Positions 28,629 to 37,600 of a stretch of DNA of 38,143 nucleotides are shown here, piece by piece; position 1 is the stretch's first letter, and every line of letters begins with the position of its first letter. The notes beneath the pieces were generated by a model, which saw only the letters and a program-made list of their open reading frames with translations, ran no database searches and was not told the DNA's origin. A program made the position numbers and the translations under genes. The DNA is from Myxococcales bacterium (GTDB taxonomy: Bacteria; Myxococcota_A; Polyangia; Polyangiales; Houyiibacteriaceae): the NCBI GenBank assembly GCA_019637115.1, contig JAHBWH010000068.1, forward strand, positions 1 through 38,143, read 5' to 3'.

Positions 28629-30977
28629 TCAGTCCGGCACCGTGATGTCGGCGCGCTCGCTGGGGAGGCCGACCCGCAGGACGCAGTCGCGTAGGTTCGG
28701 CGACGCCGCGAGCTTCAGCGCGGCGGGCGTGATGACGTGGGTCTCGAGCGCGCGCCGCAGCGGGCGCGCGCCGTAGCGGCGATCGTAGCCGAGCTCGGCG
28801 AGTCGGTCTCGGGCTCGGGCGGTGACCTCGAGCCGGACGCCACGGCGCGTGAACCCCTCGCGCGACTGGCTCTGCGCGACCAGCAGATCGGTGATCCGGC
28901 GGACGGATTCGCGCTCGAGGTGCCGGAAGGCGACGACCTGATCGATGCGGCCCAGCAGCTCGGGGCGGAAGGCGTCGCGCACCGCGCGCAGGTAGTCGGC
29001 CTGGGCGCTCGACACGCGGCCCGCGGGGAGAGGCGCGGTCGGAGACGTGGCGTCGGGCGCTCGCGCCTCCGAAGGGGCGCCCGTGAAGCCCACCGCGTCG
29101 CGATCGCGCGCGCCGAGGTTCGAGGTCATCACGACGAAGGTCATCCGGAAGTCCACGAGGCGCCCGAGCGCGTCGGTGAGGCGGCCTTCGCCGAGCACGC
29201 CGAGCAAGAGGTCGAAGACCTCGGGGTGCGCCTTCTCGATCTCGTCGAGCAGCACCACGGCCAGCGGCTCGCGGCGCACGCTCTCGGCGAGGCTCTGCAC
29301 GCCCCGCCCCGCGGCGATGAGGCGCGCCGCGCTGCCGGGCGTCGCGAGCTCGCTCATGTCGACTCGCACGAGCCGCTTCGGATCCCCGAAGAGGTAGGCG
29401 GCGACGTGCTTCGCGAGCTCCGTCTTCCCGACGCCCGTCGGTCCCGCGAAGAGGAGGGTCGCGAGCGGTCGGTCGGGCGGGTGGAGGCCCGCCTTGAAGG
29501 GCGCGATGGCGCGCGCGGTCGCGAGGCAGGCCTCGTCTTGGCCGATGACCCCGGCGCGCAGCCGCGCGGCCACGTGGTCGACGCCGGCGGCGTGCGCGTC
29601 GCTCACGACCTCAATCGGCAGGCCCGTCTGTCGGGCGAACGCCGCCTCGACGTCGGGCGCGTAGAGGGTCGTCGGCGCGTGAGGATCGGCGGCGAGCGCG
29701 TCGAGGAAGCGGTACGCCTTGCCGGGGAAGCGTCGGTCCCTCCGATACGAGGCGAGCAGCTCGAGGCTGCGTCGGAGCGCGCGAGGGTGCAGGCGTTTGG
29801 GCGTGCGCTCGGCGTACGCGCGCAGATCGGTCAGCAGCTCGGCGGGCGAGGGCTCCTCGAGGTGGAGGTGCTCGAAGAGCTCGACGAAGCCCGCGTCGCG
29901 GCGACGCGCGTCGGCGAGCTCGGCCGGCGTGCACTCCGCGACGAGCGTGATCTCGCCCTCGCTCATCGGCCCCGCGAAGAGGTTGGCGAGCGTCGCGCCG
30001 TCCGACTGGGGGCGGAGCAGGGGCGCCAGGCGGTCGACGTAGAGCAGATCGCCTTCGTGCGAGAGCTCGTCGACGAGGCCGAGGACGCGCTCTTGCCACA
30101 TCCCGAGGTAGACCATGCCCGCCAGCAAGCGCTCGGCGCTCGTCGCGAAGAGCCCCGGCGTGGGCGTCGCCCCGCCTTCGGCGGCGCGGCGGCGCTGCAG
30201 CAGGAGGTACGCGAGGTGGCGGAGCTCTGTGGTCTTCCCCACCCCAGGGCCCCCGACGAAGAGCAGCGAGCGCGGCCGCTTGCCTGGCCCCGGGTGCACC
30301 AGCGGGAGCGCGAGCTGCGCGGCCCGCGGCTCACCGACCGGGCGCGGCAGTCGGCGGCGCGCGGCGCGCTCGATCCAGTCGTCGGCGACCTTGGAGAGGA
30401 TGGGTCGGTCGTCCGTCGGGGGCGCCTCCACGTCGTGGTCGCCGCCCAAGAAGCTCGGCGCCCACTCGACGACGTACTCCTCGCCCTCGTGGCGGAAGTC
30501 GTAGAGCCACTTCGGCTCGGCGCCGAGCAGCGCGCCGCTGACCGCGCGGGCGAGCGCATCCTTCGCCGTCTCGAGGTCCTCCAGCACGAGCCACCAATCG
30601 AAGCGCGGCAGCATCACCCGGTAGGAGCCGTCCTTCGCGCGGCACCAGGCGTAGGTCAGGCGCAGGGGCATCACGCGCTTACCGATGACGGGTCGCTTGT
30701 CGACGACGGTGGACGGATGCACCGGGAGCGCGACCGAGCGTGTCTCGAAGCGCTCGGTCCACAGGTAGGGCGCGAGCTGCTCGCCCTCGCTGGAGATGCG
30801 GACCTGGAGGTCGATCGCGAGCTGCGCGAGCACGGCCGCCTCGTCCGCGCCATAGGCCGAGGGGGGCGGCGGCGTGAAGGGGCCGACGGGGCCACGCACG
30901 AGGACGCCGGAGCGCCGTCCATCGGCGTGGGTGACGAAGTAGACCCGCAGGCTCGCGGTCTTGCGCGTCGTGCTCAT
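28629..30977 (-). CDS. Clp-like double AAA+ ATPase, third gene of operon (no C-terminal extension)
   Basis: The 782-residue product has the core order of ClpA/ClpB. Residues 1-200 are a beta-rich region (LRVYFVTHADGRRSGVLVRG, SVALPVHPS) unlike the Clp N domain. D1 has Walker A GGPGVGKTT (242-250), a pore-loop-like AGMVYLGMWQERV, and Walker B LLYVDR (311-316), where Arg316 replaces the catalytic Glu. The D1/D2 link RFPGKAYRFLDAL, TGLPIEVV and VIGQDEA is typical. D2 is complete in its ATPase motifs: GPTGVGKT (512-519), VVLLDE (574-579), TSN (618-620), Arg finger GRID (Arg677) and GAR (Arg738). The D2 pore loop GYVGY is missing. VGF (629-631) lies where ClpA/ClpX-type proteins have the ClpP-docking loop. 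The start is the ATG at 30977, overlapping the previous stop codon as ATGA; an ATG ten codons earlier is possible. Confidence 0.9.
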   Translation of the reverse strand: MSTTRKTASLRVYFVTHADGRRSGVLVRGPVGPFTPPPPSAYGADEAAVLAQLAIDLQVRISSEGEQLAPYLWTERFETRSVALPVHPSTVVDKRPVIGKRVMPLRLTYAWCRAKDGSYRVMLPRFDWWLVLEDLETAKDALARAVSGALLGAEPKWLYDFRHEGEEYVVEWAPSFLGGDHDVEAPPTDDRPILSKVADDWIERAARRRLPRPVGEPRAAQLALPLVHPGPGKRPRSLLFVGGPGVGKTTELRHLAYLLLQRRRAAEGGATPTPGLFATSAERLLAGMVYLGMWQERVLGLVDELSHEGDLLYVDRLAPLLRPQSDGATLANLFAGPMSEGEITLVAECTPAELADARRRDAGFVELFEHLHLEEPSPAELLTDLRAYAERTPKRLHPRALRRSLELLASYRRDRRFPGKAYRFLDALAADPHAPTTLYAPDVEAAFARQTGLPIEVVSDAHAAGVDHVAARLRAGVIGQDEACLATARAIAPFKAGLHPPDRPLATLLFAGPTGVGKTELAKHVAAYLFGDPKRLVRVDMSELATPGSAARLIAAGRGVQSLAESVRREPLAVVLLDEIEKAHPEVFDLLLGVLGEGRLTDALGRLVDFRMTFVVMTSNLGARDRDAVGFTGAPSEARAPDATSPTAPLPAGRVSSAQADYLRAVRDAFRPELLGRIDQVVAFRHLERESVRRITDLLVAQSQSREGFTRRGVRLEVTARARDRLAELGYDRRYGARPLRRALETHVITPAALKLAASPNLRDCVLRVGLPSERADITVPD

Positions 30978-33900
30978 CGGCCGGCCTCCCAGCTCGACGC
31001 GAGCCACGTGAACGGGCGGAGCATCGCGGCGAGGTCTGCGCTCTCCGCGCTCGCGACGTGGGTCAGGCGATGGTCCTCGACCTCATAGGCGGCGCGCCCC
31101 GAGCGACGGCCGTCGACGCGATAGCGCCGCACGACGGGCGCGAGGCCGTCCGGGGCCTCGAGGGTCTCCCCCGCGGCCAGCCGGGCCTCGAAGGTCGCGC
31201 GGTCGCGCTGATGCGCCGCGACGCGAAGGTCGACGTCCAAGGCGACGTCGTGAAGGCGCACCCGGACGATCTCGGAGCCGCCGTCGGCGTTGCTCATCAC
31301 GTGGCAGCCCTCGTCGAACGCGAGCAGCGCGCCGACGTCCACCGCAGAGACCTCCATGACGAGCAGGCTCGCGCGCGCCAGCTCGTCGAGCGATCCCGTC
31401 ACGGGGGCGCCGAGCGCGTCGACGCCGGCCGCCCGCTCGAGCTCCGCGAGCTCGGCGTAGCGCCGCGCGAGCGTCGCGAAGAGGCCGAGATGATCGCGCG
31501 CGCGGCCGACGCGGAGGAGCTCGACCTGCACGCGATCGCCTCCACCTCGGCCAGCGTCCGCGATCGAGGTGATCGCGCGCGCGAGGTGGGCGGCGTGCGC
31601 GAAGGCCTCGAGCAGCGCCGCGCGACGGGGCGGCGCGTCGCCCGCCCGCATCAGGCGCCGGTCGAGCATCCGGACGCGAACCCGGCGGCCATCGAAGACC
31701 GGCGCATGCCCGTAGCCCTCGGTCGCGAGCTCGAGCTCGGCCTCGTGGCGGTGCTGATCGCCGTGCGCGAGGCGCTCGAGCCGGGCGCGCGCGCGGTCGA
31801 CCTCGACCCGCAGCCGGTCGAGGCGGTAGAGCGCGTCGCCCTCTGCCTCCGAGGAGGTGCCTCGGAGCCGCTCGAGGCGCTCGCGGACGCGCTCGCCGAT
31901 CGCCTCCATCCGCGCGTCGCTCGCCGCTTCGTCGAAGCGAGCCAGCGCGCGGGGCAGGTAGCCCTCGAGCTCTGGCAGGCCTGCGTCGAGCAGCGAGCGA
32001 AGCGGTGACTCTCCCGGCAGCGGTGTGGCCTCGCGCAGCGCGTCCGAGTGCAGCGTATAGCGCGCGCTCCCCTCGCGCGCGTAGAGCTGGATGACCTCCA
32101 GGTCCGGGCGCGTGATGGGGCCCTCCGAGGCATCCGCGCCCGAGCCTCCGGCGAGGTGCTCGGCGAGCAGGGAGGCGACGTGCGTCTCGAGGTACCGCCG
32201 GACCGAGCGCGCGCCCGCGCGCTCGTCGAACGCCTCGCCCGCCATCCGGTCGACCGCGCTCTCGTGGGGCACGACGAAGACGTTGCGGTCCGTGAGGCCG
32301 CGGCGACCGAGCAGCGCGGCGAGCTCGCGTGCCGCGATGTCGCGGGCGGTCTCGGCCGACAGGGGCTCGAAGGGGACGACGCGGTCGATGCGGTTGAAGA
32401 GCTCGGGCGGGAAGAAGTCCTTCACCGCGCGCGAGACCTCGGCGGCGCGGCTCGTGGCGCTCGGGGCCCCGAAGCCGACGGGGGGGCGCGGGCTCGCGCC
32501 GAGGTTCGAGGTCATCACGACGACGCAGTGGGTGAAGGACACGCGATCGCCGGCGGCGTCCGTCAGCCGCCCGTCGTCGAGGAGCTGCAGCAGCAGATAG
32601 AGCACGCTCGGGTGCGCCTTTTCGATCTCGTCGAGCAAGAGCAACGCGAAGGGTCGCTGGCGGACGGCCTCGGTGAGCAGGCCGCGCGGCTGCCAGCGAT
32701 CGCCGATGAGGCGCGGCACCGCGTCGGGGCCGGAGAGCTCCCCCATGTCGAAGCGCACGAGCCGATCGCTCGCGCCGTAGAGCGTGCGCGCGAGCGTCTT
32801 CGCAAGCTGCGTCTTGCCCGTCCCGGTCGGCCCGGTGAAGAGGAACGTCCCGTAAGGACGCTTCGGGTCGACGAGCCCCGTGCGGATCTTCAGCGCAAGC
32901 TCCGCGACGGCAGCGACCGCCGCGCTCTGGCCGAGGACCTCCTCCTCGAGGTCGGCCACGACGTCCCGGAGGTCGAGCGGCTCGTCGGCGTGGAGGAGGC
33001 CGTCGGGCAAGCCGGTGCGCTGCGTGAGGAGCGAAGAGACGGCGTCCCCGTCGACCACGGGCGCGTCGAAGCGACGGAGGAGATCCAGCGCCTTGCCGGG
33101 CAGCGCCTGTTCGGGGAAGAGCGGGCTTCCGAGCTCGAGGATCGTCCGGTAGGCCGCGGGCGCGAAGCGGATCCGCGCGCTCGTCTCGATCCTTCGCCCC
33201 TCGTGCAGCAGCATCTTGAGCGTCTCGTCCTCGGTCGCCGGCGCGACGTGCACACGACCGAACGCCGCGGCGAACGAGGGCGCGTCGTCCTCGAGTCGCT
33301 GCCATTGGGTCGGCGTGCAAGCGCCGACCAGCGTGATCTCGCCTCGCTGAACGGGCCCGCGGAAGACGTCCGCCATGCAGCGCTCGCTGTCGCGGCTGCG
33401 TCCGACGCGCCCGAAGGTGTGGAGATCGTCGACGAGGAGGACGAGCGCGCGTCCGCGCGCCGCCGAGAGGATCTCCATGCAGCGGAGTTCCCAATCGCCC
33501 ACGTGGCGCATGCCAGCCAGCAGGCGGCTGCCCGCGACCGAGAAGACCCGCGTGACGCGGTCGAGGTTGCGGTGGGTCGCGTAGCCGTCCGCCTCGAGGA
33601 GATCCGCGACGGCGCGCCGCAGGGCCGTGCGCTTGCCCGCGCCCGGTGAGCCGAGGAGCACGAAGGAGCGCTTCTTCGGGGTGCAGAGCAGCTGCTGCAG
33701 CTCGGTGCGCAGCGGCTCGCGGGGCCGCCCGAGCTCGAGGCTCTCGTCCGCGGCGCGCGCGCTCAGATCCACGCCCACCTGATGGAGCACGGCGAGCGAG
33801 CCCTGTCCCCCCTGGCGCCGCGCGCGGTCGGCCTCCGTGAGCAGATCGTCGAAGGGGCCCTTCTGCTTGCCGGCGCGGTCGAGGAGCGAGCGCGGCCGGA

Positions 33901-34393
33901 GCACCATCGGCAAGCTGCGGAGGGCGTCGCGCGGTTGCAACACCAAGGCCTCGATCATGGCGCCGTCGAGGGCGCCCCAGGCTCGTCCGAAGAAGGGGGT
34001 CAGCTGTCCCTCGAGGGGCGCGTCGGGGTCGAGCGTGAGCACCTCGTTCTGGCGCAGCGGGTGGTACGCGACGCTGAGGCGTGCCTTGCCCTCGAGCCGG
34101 CGCATCTCGACGATGACGGGGAAGAGCCCCGTCTTCTTCGCGCGCCCGCGGGGGGTCTCGATCGTGAGCTCGAGCCGTGGCTTCTCGAGGGTGATGGTGC
34201 GCGGCGCGCCGAGGGCGCGGAGCGCGTGCGGGCTCGCGTCCCTCGCGAAGCTCTCGAGCTCCTGGGTGACGAGCTGGCGGAGCTTGGTCTCGTTGCGGCC
34301 ACGACGGGTGACGGTCGCGGCGCCGAGCCCGATGGTGCTCCAGAGCACCCCGGCGCTGTCGCGGCGTTGGAAGATCTCGATGACGGTGTTCAT
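30974..34393 (-). CDS. Clp-like double AAA+ ATPase with release-factor-like C-terminal extension, second gene
   Basis: The 1139-residue product resembles its two neighbours. Residues 1-235 are an unrecognised domain. D1 has Walker A GSPGAGKRT (248-256; Arg follows the Lys where Ser/Thr is usual) and Walker B LVLLVDD (Asp323 instead of Glu). D2 is intact: GPTGTGKT (521-528), LLLLDE (584-589), TSN (628-630), Arg finger NRID (Arg668), GAR (727-729). The D2 pore loop is shortened to RLIGDRWQPRGLLTEAV, without GYVGY. VGF (639-641) sits at the ClpP-loop position. Residues ~820-1055 form a helical segment followed by VQVELLRVGRARDHLGLFA and LLVMEVSAVDVGALLAFDEG, which align in order with the PCRF core of release factors. 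The GGQ motif is absent. It is preceded by GGAGAAG, and its start overlaps the stop codon of the repeat ORF (ATGA). Confidence 0.9.
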   Translation of the reverse strand: MNTVIEIFQRRDSAGVLWSTIGLGAATVTRRGRNETKLRQLVTQELESFARDASPHALRALGAPRTITLEKPRLELTIETPRGRAKKTGLFPVIVEMRRLEGKARLSVAYHPLRQNEVLTLDPDAPLEGQLTPFFGRAWGALDGAMIEALVLQPRDALRSLPMVLRPRSLLDRAGKQKGPFDDLLTEADRARRQGGQGSLAVLHQVGVDLSARAADESLELGRPREPLRTELQQLLCTPKKRSFVLLGSPGAGKRTALRRAVADLLEADGYATHRNLDRVTRVFSVAGSRLLAGMRHVGDWELRCMEILSAARGRALVLLVDDLHTFGRVGRSRDSERCMADVFRGPVQRGEITLVGACTPTQWQRLEDDAPSFAAAFGRVHVAPATEDETLKMLLHEGRRIETSARIRFAPAAYRTILELGSPLFPEQALPGKALDLLRRFDAPVVDGDAVSSLLTQRTGLPDGLLHADEPLDLRDVVADLEEEVLGQSAAVAAVAELALKIRTGLVDPKRPYGTFLFTGPTGTGKTQLAKTLARTLYGASDRLVRFDMGELSGPDAVPRLIGDRWQPRGLLTEAVRQRPFALLLLDEIEKAHPSVLYLLLQLLDDGRLTDAAGDRVSFTHCVVVMTSNLGASPRPPVGFGAPSATSRAAEVSRAVKDFFPPELFNRIDRVVPFEPLSAETARDIAARELAALLGRRGLTDRNVFVVPHESAVDRMAGEAFDERAGARSVRRYLETHVASLLAEHLAGGSGADASEGPITRPDLEVIQLYAREGSARYTLHSDALREATPLPGESPLRSLLDAGLPELEGYLPRALARFDEAASDARMEAIGERVRERLERLRGTSSEAEGDALYRLDRLRVEVDRARARLERLAHGDQHRHEAELELATEGYGHAPVFDGRRVRVRMLDRRLMRAGDAPPRRAALLEAFAHAAHLARAITSIADAGRGGGDRVQVELLRVGRARDHLGLFATLARRYAELAELERAAGVDALGAPVTGSLDELARASLLVMEVSAVDVGALLAFDEGCHVMSNADGGSEIVRVRLHDVALDVDLRVAAHQRDRATFEARLAAGETLEAPDGLAPVVRRYRVDGRRSGRAAYEVEDHRLTHVASAESADLAAMLRPFTWLASSWEAGR

Positions 34394-34581
34394 CGATCTT
34401 CTCCGAAGGCGTTACTGCTCGGTCTTCCCCGAAGACGGGTGCTCATCGGTCTTCCCCGAAGACGGGTGCTCATCGGTCTTCTCCGAAGACGGGTGCTCAT
34501 CGGTCTTCTCCGAAGACGGGTGCTCATCGGTCTTCCCCGAAGACGGGTGCTCATCGGTCTTCCCCGAAGACGGGTGCTCAT
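34390..34581 (-). CDS. 63-codon repeat ORF linking the first two Clp-like genes
   Basis: This small frame starts in the ATGA that ends the first Clp-like gene and stops in the ATGA that starts the second. It encodes six copies of the 9-residue unit MSTRLRGRP (or MSTRLRRRP) and then SSNAFGEDR. Every unit begins with ATG and carries GGAGAAG or GGGGAAG upstream, so there are six possible starts. The last unit is one base shorter, which switches frame and lets the ORF end exactly at the next start. A basic repetitive peptide may be made, or the ORF may only carry ribosomes from one gene to the next. No homology is recognised. It may be an expanded coupling site rather than a gene with a product. 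Confidence 0.45.
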   Translation of the reverse strand: MSTRLRGRPMSTRLRGRPMSTRLRRRPMSTRLRRRPMSTRLRGRPMSTRLRGRPSSNAFGEDR

Positions 34582-34606
34582 CGGTCTTCTCCGAAGACGG
34601 TGGGGT
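34393..34606 (-). repeat. Array of 27-bp repeats containing ribosome-binding site plus ATGA
   Basis: Six full 27-bp units cover 34419-34580, with a 26-bp variant at 34393-34418 and a partial unit at 34581-34606 that encodes the last residues (VFGEDR) of the first Clp-like gene. Units vary only at one position (CTTCCCC or CTTCTCC on the plus strand). The unit thus appears to be a duplicate of the gene junction itself: the end of one ORF, a ribosome-binding site, and a stop/start overlap. There are no spacers, so it is not a CRISPR. Confidence 0.92.
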
Positions 34607-37600
34607 ACAGGGTCTCGGGCTCGTCGGCGGCGAGGATCTCGCGCAGGGCCATCTCGTCGACGCTCTCGGGTGACCAATAGGCCGAGAGCGGGATGTGGAT
34701 GTAGTCGTCGGGCAGCTTCTGGCCCGGTCGCTCATCCGTCCAGCGACGCGAGCTCTGCCGCAGCAGGTCCCGTGACGAGCCGGGGCGTGTGGGCTGTGCC
34801 TTCGCGTGCGTCCACTCCGCCTCGCGAAGCTCACGGAAGGCCAGGACGTGGATCTCGTGGTGGGCACCGTCGAGCTTCGGGGTGACGCCCAGGTAGCGGT
34901 GGAGGCCAGCCTCGTGGGCGACGAGCGTACCCGCGTGCGGGCCGCGGACGTGCATCAGCGTGACCAGACGATCCCGGACGGGGCGCGACAGGTACTCGGC
35001 CATCCACGCCGCGTCGCGTGGCGGCCCGTAGGGGCGCTCGGCCGGCCACGCCGCCTTGGAGGGGGAAGGATCCTTGAAGAGGTGGAAGGTCGCGGTCCAG
35101 CCGCGTCGCGCGAGGTCGCCGAGGAGCGGCCCGATCCACTGATCCAGCGTGCGGCCCTCGTCGAGCTCCTCGCAGCGCACGGTGATGGCGTGTCGTGCTC
35201 GCCGCTCCAAGAGGAACGCGAGGAGGTTCTGCCGGAACTGCAGCCGCGCCGAGGCGAGCTCCGCGTCGAGCTCCAGCGCCTCGCCGCCCCGCTCGACCTC
35301 GATCCAGCTCGAGAACGTCAGCTCCTCGAGCTCGAAGATCTCGTCGCGCGCCGCGCGGACGCGCTCCCACGGCTGCCCGAGCTGGTGCAGGCGCGTCTGG
35401 AGCGCCGCGATCTCCGAGCCTGCGCGCGCGTGCTCCTTCTTCGAGCGCGGCGCTGCGAGCTGCGCGACGAGCGAGCCGACCTCTTCGACCAGCGGCTCGA
35501 CCGCGGGTCGATCGAGCGCCTCGAGGACCTCGCGGCGCAACGTGCTCGCGGCCTCGAGTGTGCGCAGATCGTCGCGGCGTCCGCCGCTCTCGACCGGGAG
35601 GGCCTCGACGACCAGCCCTCCCGCCGCGCGAACGAGCGCGGGGCTGGACGCGGCGGGCTCGGACTCGTCACGCACGCGCAGGCGCATGGTGCGCGCTCGC
35701 GCGCCGAGCGACGAGAGGGTCGCAGCGAGCGGCGCGGTGAAGCGGTCTTCGACGTGGCGCCGGAGCGCGCGCGCGCCGTAGACGGGGTCGAACCCTTCGG
35801 CCGCGAGCCGGGCGAGGGCGAGCTCGCTCACCTCGACCGCGACGCCGCGGTCGCGCAGCCCGCGGCGCGCGACGACGCGATCGACGGTGAGCCTCGCGAC
35901 CTCCGCGATGTCCTCCGGCGAGAGCGCCGAGAAGGGCACGACGCGATCGAGGCGCCCGACGAGCTCGGGACGGAACGCGCGCCGGACCGCGTCGAGGTAC
36001 GCCCCCTCCGAATCCTCGCGCGCGGCGATGCCCACGCGGCGGCTCCCGTGGCTCGCCCCGAGGTTGCTCGTGAGGATCAGCAGCGCGTTGTGGAAGTACG
36101 CGGTCCGCCCCCTTCCGTCCGTCAGCCGACCCTCGCCGGTGATCTGCAGCAGCAGGTCGAAGACGAGCGGGTGCGCCTTCTCGATCTCGTCGAGCAGGAT
36201 GACCGCGAAGGGTTGCTCGCGGACCTTGCGCGTCAGCAGCCCCTCGCCGCCATCATCGGCCTCGACCAGGCGTCGCGCCGCGTGGCCGTCCGCGTACTCG
36301 CTCATGTCGAAGCGGACGAGGCGCTCCTCGGCGCCGAAGAGCACCTCCGCGAGGGCGCGCGCGAGCTCCGTCTTGCCGACCCCCGTCGGCCCGACGAAGA
36401 GCAGCGTCGCGAGCGGCTTGTCGCCGGGCGCGAGCGCGGCCTTCACGACGCAGAGCGCCTCGACCACCGCGTCTCGCGCGGGCGCTTGGCCGATGAGGCG
36501 CGCGGCGAAGCGCGCCCGGAGGCGCTCGGGGTCGAGGGGGCGGTCGTCGCGCAGGAGCGCGTCGGGGATCCCCGTCTGCGCCGAGAAGCGCGCGTAGACC
36601 GTGCTCGCGCGGACGCGGTCGTGCTCCGTCGCCGCGACCCCGTGGCGTTCGACGGACGCGAGCACGTCGTCGAACAGCTCCGCGGCCTTCCCCGGGAAGG
36701 GCCGGTAAGGGAGGTAGCGCTCGCAGAGGGCCAGCATCGCGGCGCGCGCCTCGGCGTCGACCTCGGCGCGCCCCTCCGCGCTCGCGTGCGCGGCGCGCGC
36801 CTCGAGCAGCGCCGCCGCCTGGGTGCGATCGAGCGGGGGGACGGGGAGGGTGTGGAAGCTCTGGAAGAAGCCCTCGTAGCGGCTCGTGAGGAGATCCGCG
36901 GAGACCTCGTCCAGCTCTCCGACCACGCGGACGCGCCCCTCCTCGAGCGCGGGGCGGATCGCGGCGGGGAGGTCGACGCTCCCGCTGCCGCTCTGATCGA
37001 AGAGATCCGCGAGGTCGTCGAAGACGAGGAGCGCGTCGAGCCGCTCGACGGCGTCGAGGACGCGGCGCAGGCGCTCTTGCCATTGCCCGAGCCCGCTCAT
37101 CCCGGCCATGAGCTGCGCGCCGCTCGTCGCGAACGCGCGCCGCCCCTCGCCCGGCCCGCGGAGCCAAGCGCGGAGGAGCGCGCTCTTGCCGACCCGCTCG
37201 GGGCCGACGAGCAGCACCGAGCGGCGCTCGGTGCCCGCGAGCAAGCCGTCGAGCGTGCTCACGAGCGCGTCACGCCCGACGACCGGCGGCCCCGCGAGGT
37301 GCGCGCCGTCGTGCAGGGGGGTCGCGACCTGGGCGAGGAGCTCGAGGGCGTCCTTGCGCGCGCGCGCGGCGACGAGCTGCGCGTGTTGCTTCGCCGCGCG
37401 CTCGGCGTCGCCCTCGCGGTCGACGAAGAGCCGCAGGGGGACGATCCGCGTCTCGGTCGACGGCAAGAGCGCGAGGCGGGTGGCGGGGTCGGGCGAGAGG
37501 GCGCCGAGGTGACGCCGCAGCTCGTGCGTCACGGTCTCCTCGAGGGGCTCGTTCGCGCCCACGTAGACGACGTGCCGCAGCGCGGGGACGATCACCCACG

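Noticed and set aside
34393-34606. CRISPR array
   Set aside because: The 27-bp units are directly adjacent with no spacers and encode the gene junction.
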